64,000 bases of DNA from Microtetraspora sp. NBRC 13810. Lineage in GTDB: Bacteria > Actinomycetota > Actinomycetes > Streptosporangiales > Streptosporangiaceae. The position numbers were made by a program, and so were the translations under genes. Position 1 is the stretch's first letter. Each line of letters begins with the position of its first letter. Under the pieces are notes generated by a model that was given only the letters and a program-made list of their open reading frames with translations, was not told where the DNA came from and made no database searches. Shown here piece by piece: positions 24,201-32,996 of the stretch. The stretch lies in contig NZ_BSRQ01000009.1 in assembly GCF_030268685.1 (NCBI RefSeq), forward strand, positions 124,001 through 188,000, read 5' to 3'.

Positions 24201-24229
24201 TTGACAGGGCAGAAATCCGGTGTAAATAT
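24201..24229 (+). promoter_or_regulatory. Promoter of IclR-ALDH-ABC operon
   Basis: Perfect -35 TTGACA (24201-24206), 17-base spacer, -10 AAATAT (24224-24229, or TAAATA with a 16-base spacer). The surrounding sequence is AT-rich for this genome. The start codon of the IclR gene lies 45 bases downstream of the -10. Confidence 0.65.
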
Positions 24230-24273
24230 CACGGCATCTCGCCAAGAAACGGAAAAAGATTCGAGTAACTCGA

Positions 24274-25056
24274 ATGAAGAGCGGCAGTAAATCGTCCAGC
24301 GTGGATAAGGCGTTCGAGTTGATCGGCGCCGTTTCCGCGGCGGGCAGGAACGGAATCACCCTTCGCGAACTCGCGGGACGTGCCAACGTCGCCGTCAGCA
24401 CCGCCCATCGCTACATCACCTCGCTGCTCGAACTCGGCGTCCTGGAACGTGACGCCGCGGGCGCCTACCACCTGGGCGTATCGCTGATCACGCTGGCCGG
24501 CCGATACCTCGAAGAGGACGGACTGCGCGCGGCGGCCCGGCCGTACCTGACCGAGCTGGTCGAACTCAGCGGCGAGACGGTGCACCTCGGCATCCGCGTC
24601 GGCGACCAGATCGTCTACGTGGACAAGGTGGAGAGCGCCAAATCGGTCCGGCTGGTCTCGCACATCGGCAGCCGGGTGCCCATGCACTGCACGTCGATGG
24701 GCAAGGTCATCCTCGCCCTGCTCGACACGGCGACCACCGAGGCCATCCTGGCCGCCGCCGTCCAGGAACGCCGCACCCCGCACACGCTCACCGGGCAGGA
24801 CCTGCTCGCGGAGCTGGACCGGGTGCGGCGCCAGGGCTTCGCGATCGACGACGAGGAGAACGAGGAGGGGGTGCGCTGCGTCGGCGTGCCCATCCTGAAC
24901 ACCGAGGGCAGCCCGGTGGCGGCGTTCAGCGTGTCCGCCCCCGCCACCCGTTTCTCCGTGGCGGACTGCCACCGGATCGCGTCCACCGCGATCACCATGG
25001 CCGCCGACATCGGCCGCCGGATCGGCTACACGGGCACCCCGAAGAAGGAGCGATAG
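24274..25056 (+). CDS. IclR-family transcriptional regulator
   Basis: A 260-residue IclR regulator: winged helix-turn-helix at about residues 10-65 (ITLRELAGRANVAVSTAHRY) and a GAF-like effector domain at about 75-250, with TVHLGIRVGDQIVYVDKVES and PMHCTSMGKVILA typical of the family. ATG at 24274. It is the first gene of an operon with an aldehyde dehydrogenase (2 bases downstream) and a sugar ABC transporter, so the effector is probably a sugar or a catabolic aldehyde/acid. The palindromes at 20711 and 24114 are candidate operators. Confidence 0.92.
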   Translation: MKSGSKSSSVDKAFELIGAVSAAGRNGITLRELAGRANVAVSTAHRYITSLLELGVLERDAAGAYHLGVSLITLAGRYLEEDGLRAAARPYLTELVELSGETVHLGIRVGDQIVYVDKVESAKSVRLVSHIGSRVPMHCTSMGKVILALLDTATTEAILAAAVQERRTPHTLTGQDLLAELDRVRRQGFAIDDEENEEGVRCVGVPILNTEGSPVAAFSVSAPATRFSVADCHRIASTAITMAADIGRRIGYTGTPKKER

Positions 25057-25058
25057 CG

Positions 25059-26450
25059 ATGTCCACCATCACCGTCCGCAACCCCGGCACCGGCGAGCGG
25101 CTCGGCGAGGTCGAGTCCGCGGGCGAGGAGCGCGTGGCCGCCGTGGTCGCCGCCGCGCAGCACGGCCAGCGGGAGATGGCCGCGATGCCGGCGCACGCCA
25201 GGGAGGCCCTGCTGCGCCGGATCGCCGACCTGATCGAGGCGGAGACCGACGACCTCGCCCGCCTCCTCGCGGCCGAGAACGGCAAGCCCCTCCCGCAGAC
25301 CCGCGGCGAGGTCGAGGCCGCGATCCGCATCTTCCGCGGCTACGCCAGCGAGGCGACCCGGCTGTTCGGCCGGCAGATCCCGCTGGACGCCGTACCCGGC
25401 CTGGAGCGCCACCTCGCGGTGACGATCCGCGAACCGCTCGGCGTGGTGGCCGCGCTGGTGCCGTTCAACTACCCGGTGGAGCTCTACGCGCACAAGGCCG
25501 CCGCGGCGCTCGCGGCGGGGAACGCCGTGGTGGTCCAGCCGCCCGCGCGCTGCCCCCTGGCGCTGCTCAGGGTCGCCGAGCTGGTCGCCCAGGCGGGCGT
25601 GCCCGAGCGGGCCCACCAGGTGGTCACCGGCGGCGTGCCGGTCTCCCAGGCCCTCGCCGACCTCCCCGGGATCGCCGCGGTGAGCCTCACCGGCAGCACC
25701 ACGGCGGGCCGGGAACTGGCCCGCAGGGCGTCCGGCACGCTGAAGAAGGTCTTCCTCGAACTCGGCGGGAACGACGCGCTCATCGTGTGCGACGACGCCG
25801 ACGTGGCGGAGGCCGCCCAGGCGGTCGTGCTCGGCCGGCTGGCCCGCGGCAACGGGCAGATCTGCTGCGCGGTCAAGCGGGTCTACGTGCAGGACGGCGT
25901 GCACGACGCGTTCGTCGACGCGCTGCTCGACCAGACCAGCAAGCTCTCGGTGGGTGACCAGTTGCTGGAGTCCACCGACGTCGGCCCGCTGATCAGCGAG
26001 GAGTCGGCCGAGCGGGTCGAGGCGGCGGTGGGCCGCCTGGTCGCGGACGGCGCCCGGCTGGCGGCGGGAGGCGGCAGGCGCGGCGCGTTCGTGGACCCCG
26101 CCGTCCTGGTGGACGTCCCGGCGGACAGCCCGGCCCTCGCCGAGGAGATCTTCGGCCCGGTGGCCCCGGTGGCGCGGTTCGCCGACCCGATGGAGGCGGT
26201 CCGGATGGCCAACGAGTCACCGTACGGCCTGCACGCGGCGGTCTTCACCCGGGACGTGTCACGGGCCTTCACCATCGCGAGCCGGCTGGACGTGGGCGGC
26301 GTGATCGTCAACGGCTCCACCGCGCTGCGGGCGGAGAACCTGCCCTTCGGCGGCACCAAGGACACCGGCGGCTACCGGGAGGGCGTGCACGAGACCGTGC
26401 TCGACTTCACCCGGCAGAAGACGATCGTGGTCATGGAGGCGTTCGGATGA
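25059..26450 (+). CDS. NAD(P)-dependent aldehyde dehydrogenase
   Basis: A 463-residue ALDH-superfamily enzyme. Catalytic Cys269 is in NGQICCAVKRVYV, the general-base Glu (about 234) in FLELGGNDALIV, and the coenzyme segments are LVPFNYPVEL and SLTGSTTAGREL. The C-terminal EIFGPVAPVARF is present. The length is slightly short, as in succinate-semialdehyde and lactaldehyde dehydrogenase subfamilies. It lies 2 bases after IclR and overlaps the ABC ATPase by 4 bases. If the imported sugar is L-fucose or L-rhamnose, L-lactaldehyde would be the natural substrate; this is inference from context only. Confidence 0.92.
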   Translation: MSTITVRNPGTGERLGEVESAGEERVAAVVAAAQHGQREMAAMPAHAREALLRRIADLIEAETDDLARLLAAENGKPLPQTRGEVEAAIRIFRGYASEATRLFGRQIPLDAVPGLERHLAVTIREPLGVVAALVPFNYPVELYAHKAAAALAAGNAVVVQPPARCPLALLRVAELVAQAGVPERAHQVVTGGVPVSQALADLPGIAAVSLTGSTTAGRELARRASGTLKKVFLELGGNDALIVCDDADVAEAAQAVVLGRLARGNGQICCAVKRVYVQDGVHDAFVDALLDQTSKLSVGDQLLESTDVGPLISEESAERVEAAVGRLVADGARLAAGGGRRGAFVDPAVLVDVPADSPALAEEIFGPVAPVARFADPMEAVRMANESPYGLHAAVFTRDVSRAFTIASRLDVGGVIVNGSTALRAENLPFGGTKDTGGYREGVHETVLDFTRQKTIVVMEAFG

Positions 26451-27901
26451 TCCTCGAACTGCGCGATGTCCGCAAGGACTACGGCGGTGTCGAGGTGCTG
26501 CACGGCGTGGACCTCCAGGGCCGCCAGGGCGAGGTGCTCGCCGTGGTCGGCGCGAACGGCGCCGGGAAGTCCACCCTCATCAAGATCCTCGCCGGCGCCC
26601 AGCCGATGAGCTCCGGCGAGATGTGGATGGACGGCGAGCGGGTCGAACTGCGCTCGCCGCACGACGCGCACGACAAGGGGGTCAGAACCGTCTACCAGGA
26701 GCTGACCCTGGTGCCGGAGCTGTCGGTCACCGAGAACCTGCTGATGGGCGACTTCCCCAGGAAGCGCGGGCTGATCGACTGGTCCGCGGCGCACGCCCGC
26801 GCCCGGGAGCTGCTGGAGTCGATCGGCTTCGGCGCGATCGACCCGCGCACCAAGGCGGGCAGGCTCACCGTGGCCCGCCAGCAGATGGTGGAGATCGCCA
26901 AGGCGCTGGTCACCGAACCCCGGGTGCTGGTGCTGGACGAGCCGTCCGCGGTGCTCGCGGGCAGCGACCTCGAATCGCTGTTCGCGCTGATCCGGCGGCT
27001 GCGGGAACGCGGCGTGCTGGTCATCTACGTCTCGCACCGCCTCGCCGAGATCCTGGAACTCGCCGACTCGATCGTCGTGATCAAGGACGGCAAGGTGATC
27101 GAGACCACCGAGCCGGCCAGGACCAGCGAGGACGATCTGATCCGCCGCATGGCGGGCAGGAAGCTGGAGCAGATCTACCCCGACCGGCGGCAGGAACGCG
27201 GAGACGCCCTGCTCACCGTGACCGGCCTGACCCGGCGCGGCGAGTTCGAGGACGTGTCCTTCACCCTGCACGCGGGGGAGATCGTCGGGCTGTTCGGGCT
27301 GGTCGGCTCCGGCCGCAGCGAGATGGCCCGGTGCGTGTTCGGCGCGGAACCCGCGACCTCGGGCACCGGCGCCTACCGCTCCCCCGCCGAGGCCATCGCC
27401 GCCGGGCTGGCGCTGGTCACCGAGGACCGCAAACGCAGCGGCCTGGTGCTCGGCATGTCGGTCCGCGACAACATCGCGCTCACCACGCTGCGCGGCCCGC
27501 TGATCGACATGGGCCGCCAGCGCAGGGACGTGGCCGGGATGGTCGACCGTCTGAGCATCCAGCCGCCGCAGTGCGCCTCGATGCCGGTGGTCCGGCTCAG
27601 CGGCGGCAACCAGCAGAAGGCGGTGCTCGCCAAGTGGCTGCTGGCCGAGCCGCGGGTGCTGCTGCTCGACGAGCCGACCCGGGGCGTCGACATGGCCACC
27701 CGGGTGGAGATCTACCGCATGATCGACGGCCTCGCCCGCTCCGGCATCGGCGTCCTGCTCATCTCCTCCGACCTGACCGAGGTGATGGGCGCCACCGACC
27801 GGGTGCTCGTGATGGCGGAGGGCCGGATCACCGGGGAACTCCGCTCGGACCGCACGACCGAGGACGAGATCCTCGCCTACTCGATGGGACAGCACGCATG
27901 A
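26447..27901 (+). CDS. Sugar ABC transporter ATP-binding protein (RbsA/MglA type, two ATPase domains)
   Basis: A 484-residue double ATPase of monosaccharide importers. The first half has Walker A GANGAGKST (about 34-42), the LTVARQQMVEIAKAL signature region and Walker B VLVLDEPSAVL. The second half has a degenerate Walker A (GLVGSGRSEM), signature LSGGNQQKAVLAKWL and LLLDEPTRGVD. This asymmetry is normal for the RbsA family. Its start overlaps the ALDH stop (ATGA), and its stop overlaps the permease start (ATGA). Confidence 0.95.
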   Translation: MILELRDVRKDYGGVEVLHGVDLQGRQGEVLAVVGANGAGKSTLIKILAGAQPMSSGEMWMDGERVELRSPHDAHDKGVRTVYQELTLVPELSVTENLLMGDFPRKRGLIDWSAAHARARELLESIGFGAIDPRTKAGRLTVARQQMVEIAKALVTEPRVLVLDEPSAVLAGSDLESLFALIRRLRERGVLVIYVSHRLAEILELADSIVVIKDGKVIETTEPARTSEDDLIRRMAGRKLEQIYPDRRQERGDALLTVTGLTRRGEFEDVSFTLHAGEIVGLFGLVGSGRSEMARCVFGAEPATSGTGAYRSPAEAIAAGLALVTEDRKRSGLVLGMSVRDNIALTTLRGPLIDMGRQRRDVAGMVDRLSIQPPQCASMPVVRLSGGNQQKAVLAKWLLAEPRVLLLDEPTRGVDMATRVEIYRMIDGLARSGIGVLLISSDLTEVMGATDRVLVMAEGRITGELRSDRTTEDEILAYSMGQHA

Positions 27902-28869
27902 TCGGGCAGCTCTCCAAGGCCGCCGGCCGGTTCCCCCGGCTGGTGGTCGGAGGCCGCGACCTGACGCTCGAAGTGGCCTTCACCGCGCTCATCCTGCTCC
28001 TGGTGGCGGTCGCGGCGACCACGTCGGACACCTTCCTCACCCAGACCAACATCACCAACGTGCTCAAGCAGATGGTCACCACGGGGCTGCTGGCCTTCGG
28101 CATGCTGGTGGTCATCCTCACCGGCGGCATCGACCTGTCCGTCGGCTCGGTGGTGGCGCTGTCCGGGATCCTCACCGCCGGGCTGGTGTCCGGGCTGCCG
28201 ATCCCGGTCGCGATGGGCGTCGGGATCATCGCCGGCCTCGCCGCCGGCCTGGTCAACGGCACCCTGGTGGCCCGCTTCGCACTCGCCCCCTTCGTGGTGA
28301 CGCTGGCCTCGCTGACCACCGTCCGCGGCCTGGCCTTCGTCTACTCCGAGGTGCCGATCGCCCCGGAGGACCCGGCGTTCTTCACCCTCGGCTCGGCGCT
28401 GCTCGGCCCGATCCCGGTCAGCACGCTGATCATGCTGGTCGTCTTCGTGGCGGGCGGGGTCTTCCTCAGCCGCACCCCGGCCGGCCGCTCGATCATCGCC
28501 ATCGGCGGCAACGCGGAGACTGTACGGCTGGCCGGCATCAACGTGCGCAGGCACGTCATCCTCGCCTACGCCATCAGCGGCGCGTGCGCCGGGCTCGCCG
28601 GGGTCATCCTGGCCAGCCGGGTGGGCATCGCCCAGCCCAGCGTCGGCGTGGCCTTCGAACTCGACGCGATCGCCGCCTGCGTCATCGGCGGGGCCAGCCT
28701 GGCCGGCGGCCGCGGCTCGGTCCGCGCCACCTTCGGCGGCGTCCTCGTCCTGGTCCTGATCAACAACCTGCTCAACCTGTACGGCGTGCAGAGCTTCTGG
28801 CAGCAGGTTCTCAAGGGATTGATCATCATCGCGGTCATCCTCGTCCAACGCACACCTAGGAGTACCTGA
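27898..28869 (+). CDS. Sugar ABC transporter permease (RbsC type)
   Basis: A 323-residue polytopic permease of the ribose/galactose/autoinducer-2 importer family, with the family stretch VILTGGIDLSVGSVVALSG near residue 80 and IGGASLAGGRGSV near residue 265. About eight to ten helices are visible. ATG at 27898 overlaps the ATPase stop; its stop overlaps the binding-protein start (TGATG). It probably forms a homodimer with the double ATPase. Confidence 0.94.
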   Translation: MIGQLSKAAGRFPRLVVGGRDLTLEVAFTALILLLVAVAATTSDTFLTQTNITNVLKQMVTTGLLAFGMLVVILTGGIDLSVGSVVALSGILTAGLVSGLPIPVAMGVGIIAGLAAGLVNGTLVARFALAPFVVTLASLTTVRGLAFVYSEVPIAPEDPAFFTLGSALLGPIPVSTLIMLVVFVAGGVFLSRTPAGRSIIAIGGNAETVRLAGINVRRHVILAYAISGACAGLAGVILASRVGIAQPSVGVAFELDAIAACVIGGASLAGGRGSVRATFGGVLVLVLINNLLNLYGVQSFWQQVLKGLIIIAVILVQRTPRST

Positions 28870-29852
28870 TGAACGCCACCAAGCTCCGCGGCCTCCTCAC
28901 CGCCGGTTTACTGGTTGTCGGCCTGGCCGCCTGCTCCTCCGGCTCGGACACCGGCGCCGGCGGCGACACGGCGAAGGCTGACGGCTACACCATCGGCGTG
29001 GCCAACTTCACCCTCAGCGGCCCCTACTTCAGCGGCATGGACAAGGCCATCGCCGCCCAGGCCGCGAAGAAGGGCAACGTCACCGTCATCAGCACCGACG
29101 CCAACGGCGACGCGGCCAAGCTCGCCTCCAACGTCGAGGACCTGCTCAGCAAGAACGTGGACGGGGTCATCATCTCCGGCGGGCCGCTGGAGTCCGCGCC
29201 GGCCGTGCTGAACTCCCTGAAGCAGGCGGGCAAGCCCGTCGTGCTGGTGGACCGGAAGTTCCAGACCGGCGAGTACACGAGCTGGATCGGCCCGGACAAC
29301 GAGGCGATCGGCAAGCAGAACGGCGAGTTCCTCGCCCAGGCGCTGCCCGACGGCGGCAAGGTGGCCATCATCAAGGGCGGCCCGGCCGACAACAGCATCG
29401 GGCTGGCCCGCACCGAGGGCGTCAAGTCGGTGCTGTCCACCACCTCGGGCATCACCCTCGTCGAGGCCCCCGACTTCGGCAACTGGGGCTCCGACGGCGG
29501 TCTGTCGGTGATGGAGAGCCTGCTCGCCAGCCACCCCGACCTCGCCGCGGTCTTCTGCGAGAACGACGCGATGTGCCTCGGCGCCCAGCGCGCCATCGCG
29601 GACGCGGGCAAGGAGAAGCAGATCATCGTCGCCGGCGTCGACGGCCAGAACGAGGCGCTCAAGGCGATCATGGACGGCACCAACTACGTCGTCACCGGCC
29701 TCAACGACGCCGACGTGATCGGCAGCAAGGGCCTGGACCGGGCGGTCGAGATCCTGGGCGGCGCCCAGGTCGAGAAGGACACCGTGGTCCCCTCGCCGCG
29801 CATCACCAAGGAGAACGCCGGGCAGTACTTCGACCCGAACGGCGACTTCTGA
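28869..29852 (+). CDS. Sugar ABC transporter substrate-binding lipoprotein (RbsB type)
   Basis: A 327-residue periplasmic-binding-protein type 1 lipoprotein. The signal peptide LLTAGLLVVGLAACSSGSD has the lipobox LAAC. The mature domain begins YTIGVANFTLSGPYFSGMDK and includes SKNVDGVIISGG and AVFCENDAMCLGAQRAI, all usual for the RbsB fold. Acidic and aromatic residues in the N-lobe fit sugar binding, but the ligand is not identifiable. It is the last gene of the IclR operon; a weak stem (about 29855-29880) follows. Confidence 0.93.
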   Translation: MNATKLRGLLTAGLLVVGLAACSSGSDTGAGGDTAKADGYTIGVANFTLSGPYFSGMDKAIAAQAAKKGNVTVISTDANGDAAKLASNVEDLLSKNVDGVIISGGPLESAPAVLNSLKQAGKPVVLVDRKFQTGEYTSWIGPDNEAIGKQNGEFLAQALPDGGKVAIIKGGPADNSIGLARTEGVKSVLSTTSGITLVEAPDFGNWGSDGGLSVMESLLASHPDLAAVFCENDAMCLGAQRAIADAGKEKQIIVAGVDGQNEALKAIMDGTNYVVTGLNDADVIGSKGLDRAVEILGGAQVEKDTVVPSPRITKENAGQYFDPNGDF

Positions 29853-29944
29853 CGGGCCTGGTCCGGTAACCGGGGCCCCTTCGAACCTTTCTCATCCCCA
29901 TCCCTCATCTCCCTGTTCAACCTGTGTCGTGAAGGGGCTCGACC

Positions 29945-31366
29945 GTGTCCGAAAACACCCGAAGGTCCAGAAACACCGGCAGGATTGCCCGGCGCGGCGC
30001 GCTGGCGGCCGTTGTCGCGGGCGCGGTGGCGATGGCGACGTTCGCCGCCGGCGCCCCCGCGGCGCAGGCCGCCAAGCCCGACAAGGTCAAGTGGAAAGTC
30101 CTGTATTCGGAGAATTTCGCCAAGCCGCTCAACGAACGGGGGGCGCAGTGGGTCCGCGAGGACTACTCGCAGCCTTTCGACACCATCATGGACGACGCCG
30201 GCCTCTGGTATCAGAACGACTACGGCCAGGCGTGGAACGACGCCTTTGAGTCCTTCGACACGTATCGCAAGGAATTCACGGTCGGCAAGGACGGCTGGCT
30301 CACCGCTTCGCTGTCCGCCCGTGACTGGAACAAGGACGGCAAGCTGGAGAACCCGCCTTCCATCGACCGGAAGGTGATCAAGGGTGGCCCGGTGGCCGAG
30401 CTGAAGGTGCCCGACCACACCGGTGGCGCCATCTTCCGGCCCACCAAGGCGCTGCCCGACAACTACCGCATCGAGTACAAGCTGAAGACCATCGACTTCG
30501 GCGGCAAGCGCAACGGCACCATCGAGTACGACGGCAAGATCAACGGTTACAGCACCGACGGCTGCAAGACCCAGCACCCGTGGGGCGAGGGGTCCAACAG
30601 CCCCGGCTGGGAAGGCGACGCGTCGGCGCCCTACTGCGAGTGGCAGGACGTGCGCGAGGGCCGGTACGGGTACAACGGCTTCCACTTCCTGTCGATCGTG
30701 GACTTCGCCAACCCGGCGCCGCGTAACAACCACTTCTGGCACTACCGGCGCAAGGTCCTGATGGACTCCTTCTCCCAGCACCCGGACCGCGTCGGCACCG
30801 GCACCGGCGGCCGGGTCTGCGACTCCAACACCAACACCTACTACAACTACCGCGACAGCAGCTTCAACACCGTCAACATGTGGATCAGCGGCCTGCCGAA
30901 CTGGCGGCCGGGCCAGGGCGGCCTGGCAGGCAACTCGCAGTGGTTCATGACGAGCTGCTCCGGCGGCGTCGCCGAGCAGCAGCTCTCCTCGGCGGCCGAG
31001 CTCCAGCCCGAGCTGATGCCGAACGAGTTCTACACGTTCGCCATCGAGCGTGACGACACCGGCTACACGCTGGAGGCCAGCGGCAACTTCGCCCGGGTGG
31101 GCCAGAAGACGCTGCGCTTCCACCGGCCGTTCATCGTGAACAACGCGCCCATCTGGCACTACAACGTCAAGCCGGAGGAATACGACGGCCGGTTCAACAA
31201 CAACCTGGTCCAGAACGACAAGAACGGCAGCACCACCTGGCCCGACCAGTGGCCCGCCGGCTCCGCCTACCCCGACTACTTCGTGATCGGCGACCTCTAC
31301 ACCAACGTGTACGAGGGCAGCGCGAGCGTCACCGACATCCGCCTGCTCGTCCCCAAGAAGAAGTAA
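29945..31366 (+). CDS. Secreted protein of unknown function, probable beta-sandwich
   Basis: A 473-residue exported protein with a Tat-like signal (SRNTGRIARRGALAAVVAG, ending near PAAQAAKPD). The mature part is rich in aromatic residues and Gly/Asn, with cysteines in TDGCKTQHPWGEG, APYCEWQDVREG, GRVCDSNTN and MTSCSGGV that could form disulfides, and ends ASVTDIRLLVPKKK. The composition and strand-like pattern suggest a carbohydrate-active or carbohydrate-binding beta-sandwich, and the segment GGAIFRPTKALPDNYRIEYK recalls laminin-G/GH16-like folds, but I cannot assign a family. The GTG at 29945 follows AAGGGG. It lies 92 bases after the sugar transporter, pointing to the same polysaccharide programme. 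Confidence 0.75.
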   Translation: MSENTRRSRNTGRIARRGALAAVVAGAVAMATFAAGAPAAQAAKPDKVKWKVLYSENFAKPLNERGAQWVREDYSQPFDTIMDDAGLWYQNDYGQAWNDAFESFDTYRKEFTVGKDGWLTASLSARDWNKDGKLENPPSIDRKVIKGGPVAELKVPDHTGGAIFRPTKALPDNYRIEYKLKTIDFGGKRNGTIEYDGKINGYSTDGCKTQHPWGEGSNSPGWEGDASAPYCEWQDVREGRYGYNGFHFLSIVDFANPAPRNNHFWHYRRKVLMDSFSQHPDRVGTGTGGRVCDSNTNTYYNYRDSSFNTVNMWISGLPNWRPGQGGLAGNSQWFMTSCSGGVAEQQLSSAAELQPELMPNEFYTFAIERDDTGYTLEASGNFARVGQKTLRFHRPFIVNNAPIWHYNVKPEEYDGRFNNNLVQNDKNGSTTWPDQWPAGSAYPDYFVIGDLYTNVYEGSASVTDIRLLVPKKK

Positions 31367-31380
31367 CCCCCTCCGCGCGC

Positions 31381-31425
31381 ACGCCGACCGGCTCCGTCCC
31401 CCGGAGCCGGTCGGCGTCCGCTTTT
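31381..31425. terminator. Strong bidirectional terminator
   Basis: A perfect 15-base stem (31381-31395 with 31403-31417), 7-base loop, followed by CTTTT on the plus strand. It separates the rightward secreted-protein gene from the leftward MocR gene. Confidence 0.88.
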
Positions 31426-31445
31426 CTCCGGTCGGCCGGTGAGGG

Positions 31446-32834
31446 CTACGGGCAGGCCGCGGCGGCCTCGCGGAGCAGGGCCACCGCCCGGTCCAGGACG
31501 TCGGCGGACGGGGTGAAGGGCAGCCGCAGGTAACGGGCGTGGGTGCGGTCGGCCGAGAAGTTCGGGCCGGGCGCGAGGGTGAGGCCCAGCCGCGCGGCCT
31601 GCCGTACCAGGGGCTCGGCGGACGGGCGGCGCAGCCGCAGCCAGAGGGTGAGGCCGCCGGCGGGGACCGTGTGCGTCCACTCGTCCGAGCCGGTGAGCAG
31701 GGCGCTCAGATGGTCGCGCTGCGCCCGCAGCAGGGCGCGGCGGCCGGCGAGGACCCGCTCGGCGTCCTGGAGCAGCTCGTGGGCGACGAGCTGCTCCAGC
31801 GGCGGCGGCGACAGCTGCGTCTGCAAGGGGTTGAGCTGCAACTCCCGCACCTGCCCGGCCGTGGCCGCCCGGATCCATCCCACCCGCAGCCCGCTCCAGA
31901 ACATCTTGCCGACCGACCCGACGACGACGATCCCCGCTCCCCCGAGCGGCGGGCACGCGCGGCGCTCGGCGTCGGGGCGGAGGTCGAGGTCGCGCATGGT
32001 CTCGTCGGCGACGACGGTCACCTCGTGCCGGCGGGCGAGGTCGAGGACCCTGCCGCGGTCCTCGCGGGACATGAGGGCGCCCGTGGGGTTGTGGAAGTCG
32101 GGGACGAGGTACGCCATCGCGGCCTGGCCCGAGGCCATGACCTCGGCCAGCCGGTCGAGGTCCCATCCCTGGGCGGTGACCGGCACGGTGAGGTGCCTCG
32201 CCCGCCGCGCGCGCAGCAGGGCCAGCGCGCCGTGGAAGGTCGGGTTCTCCACGGCGACCGCCCTGCGCCGGTCGTGGAAGCGGTCCATCAGCAGGGTGAG
32301 CGCCGCCCTCGCGCCGGAGGTGATGAGGATCTGCTCGGGCCGGGTGGCCAGCCCCTGACGGGTGTAACGCTCGGCGAGCAGCTCGCGCAGCACCGGCAGG
32401 CCGGGCGTGGGCAGCCCCGACCCGACCAGCAGCGGCGGCAGCCGCTCGGCGGCGCGGGCCAGCGCCTCCCGGTAGGCGTCGTGCGGGGCGGCGGTCACCG
32501 CGTCGGTGAGGTCCACTCCGATGCCGTGGTCCCGGGACCACGGCGTGGTGCCCTCGGTGAGCCGCGCGGGCAGCCGTACGACGCTGCCGCCGCCGTGCCG
32601 GGTCCGGACCCAGCCGTCCTCGCGCAGCCGCGCCAGCCCCGCCACCACGGTCCCCCGGCTCACCCCCAGGGCCTCGGCGAGCGCGCGCTCGGCGGGCAGC
32701 GGGCTGCCGACCGGCACCCGCCCGTCGAGCACGGCCTCGCGGATCGCCTCGGCCAGCGCCCCGGCCAGGCCGTGCCGCTCCCCGCGCCACTCGCCCAGCC
32801 GCGCCGTGAAGCCCCGGGCATCCGCCGCCGTCAT
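31446..32834 (-). CDS. MocR/PdxR-type regulator (GntR HTH fused to aminotransferase)
   Basis: A 462-residue protein with a GntR winged helix (about residues 15-85, SPLPAERALAEALGVSRGTV) joined to a fold type I aminotransferase domain. The PLP lysine is in VVGSVGKMFWSGLRVGW (about residue 300); substrate-side marks are VPDFHNPTGALMS and DETMRDLD. MocR proteins use PLP or PLP-amino acid adducts as effectors. The ATG at 32834 is 6 bases from a GATACT -10 box, so the mRNA is probably leaderless. It is divergent from a LysE-type exporter, which it likely controls through the box at 32836-32859. Confidence 0.93.
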   Translation of the reverse strand: MTAADARGFTARLGEWRGERHGLAGALAEAIREAVLDGRVPVGSPLPAERALAEALGVSRGTVVAGLARLREDGWVRTRHGGGSVVRLPARLTEGTTPWSRDHGIGVDLTDAVTAAPHDAYREALARAAERLPPLLVGSGLPTPGLPVLRELLAERYTRQGLATRPEQILITSGARAALTLLMDRFHDRRRAVAVENPTFHGALALLRARRARHLTVPVTAQGWDLDRLAEVMASGQAAMAYLVPDFHNPTGALMSREDRGRVLDLARRHEVTVVADETMRDLDLRPDAERRACPPLGGAGIVVVGSVGKMFWSGLRVGWIRAATAGQVRELQLNPLQTQLSPPPLEQLVAHELLQDAERVLAGRRALLRAQRDHLSALLTGSDEWTHTVPAGGLTLWLRLRRPSAEPLVRQAARLGLTLAPGPNFSADRTHARYLRLPFTPSADVLDRAVALLREAAAACP

Positions 32835-32835
32835 C

Positions 32836-32859
32836 GGTCCAGTATCCCCGAAGTGGACC
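32836..32859. promoter_or_regulatory. Candidate MocR operator
   Basis: GGTCCA (32836-32841) and TGGACC (32854-32859) form an inverted repeat with a 12-base spacer that contains the mocR -10 element. AGTGGACCA is similar to half-sites reported for MocR-type regulators. It sits between the divergent mocR and lysE genes. Confidence 0.6.
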
Positions 32860-32960
32860 AGGACACCCCGCCCAGCCCACCCCTACGGTGAGCCTGCACC
32901 CGTCCGCGACCGCCGAGCAGCTCTCGGGGCCGGCGCGGTCCCGACTCCCAGGAGGACTCC

Positions 32961-32996
32961 GTGCTCATGTCCCAGACCCGCCGGCGGCCGTCGTGA
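32961..32996 (+). CDS. Short leader ORF (11 codons) before lysE
   Basis: GTG at 32961, 4 bases after GGAGGA, encodes MLMSQTRRRPS and stops with TGA at 32994-32996. This stop overlaps the lysE GTG (32993) as GTGA. The ribosome-binding sequence is much better than anything directly before lysE, so the leader may recruit ribosomes and pass them on by coupling. The run of arginine codons near its end is notable for a gene next to an amino-acid exporter. Confidence 0.5.
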   Translation: MLMSQTRRRPS

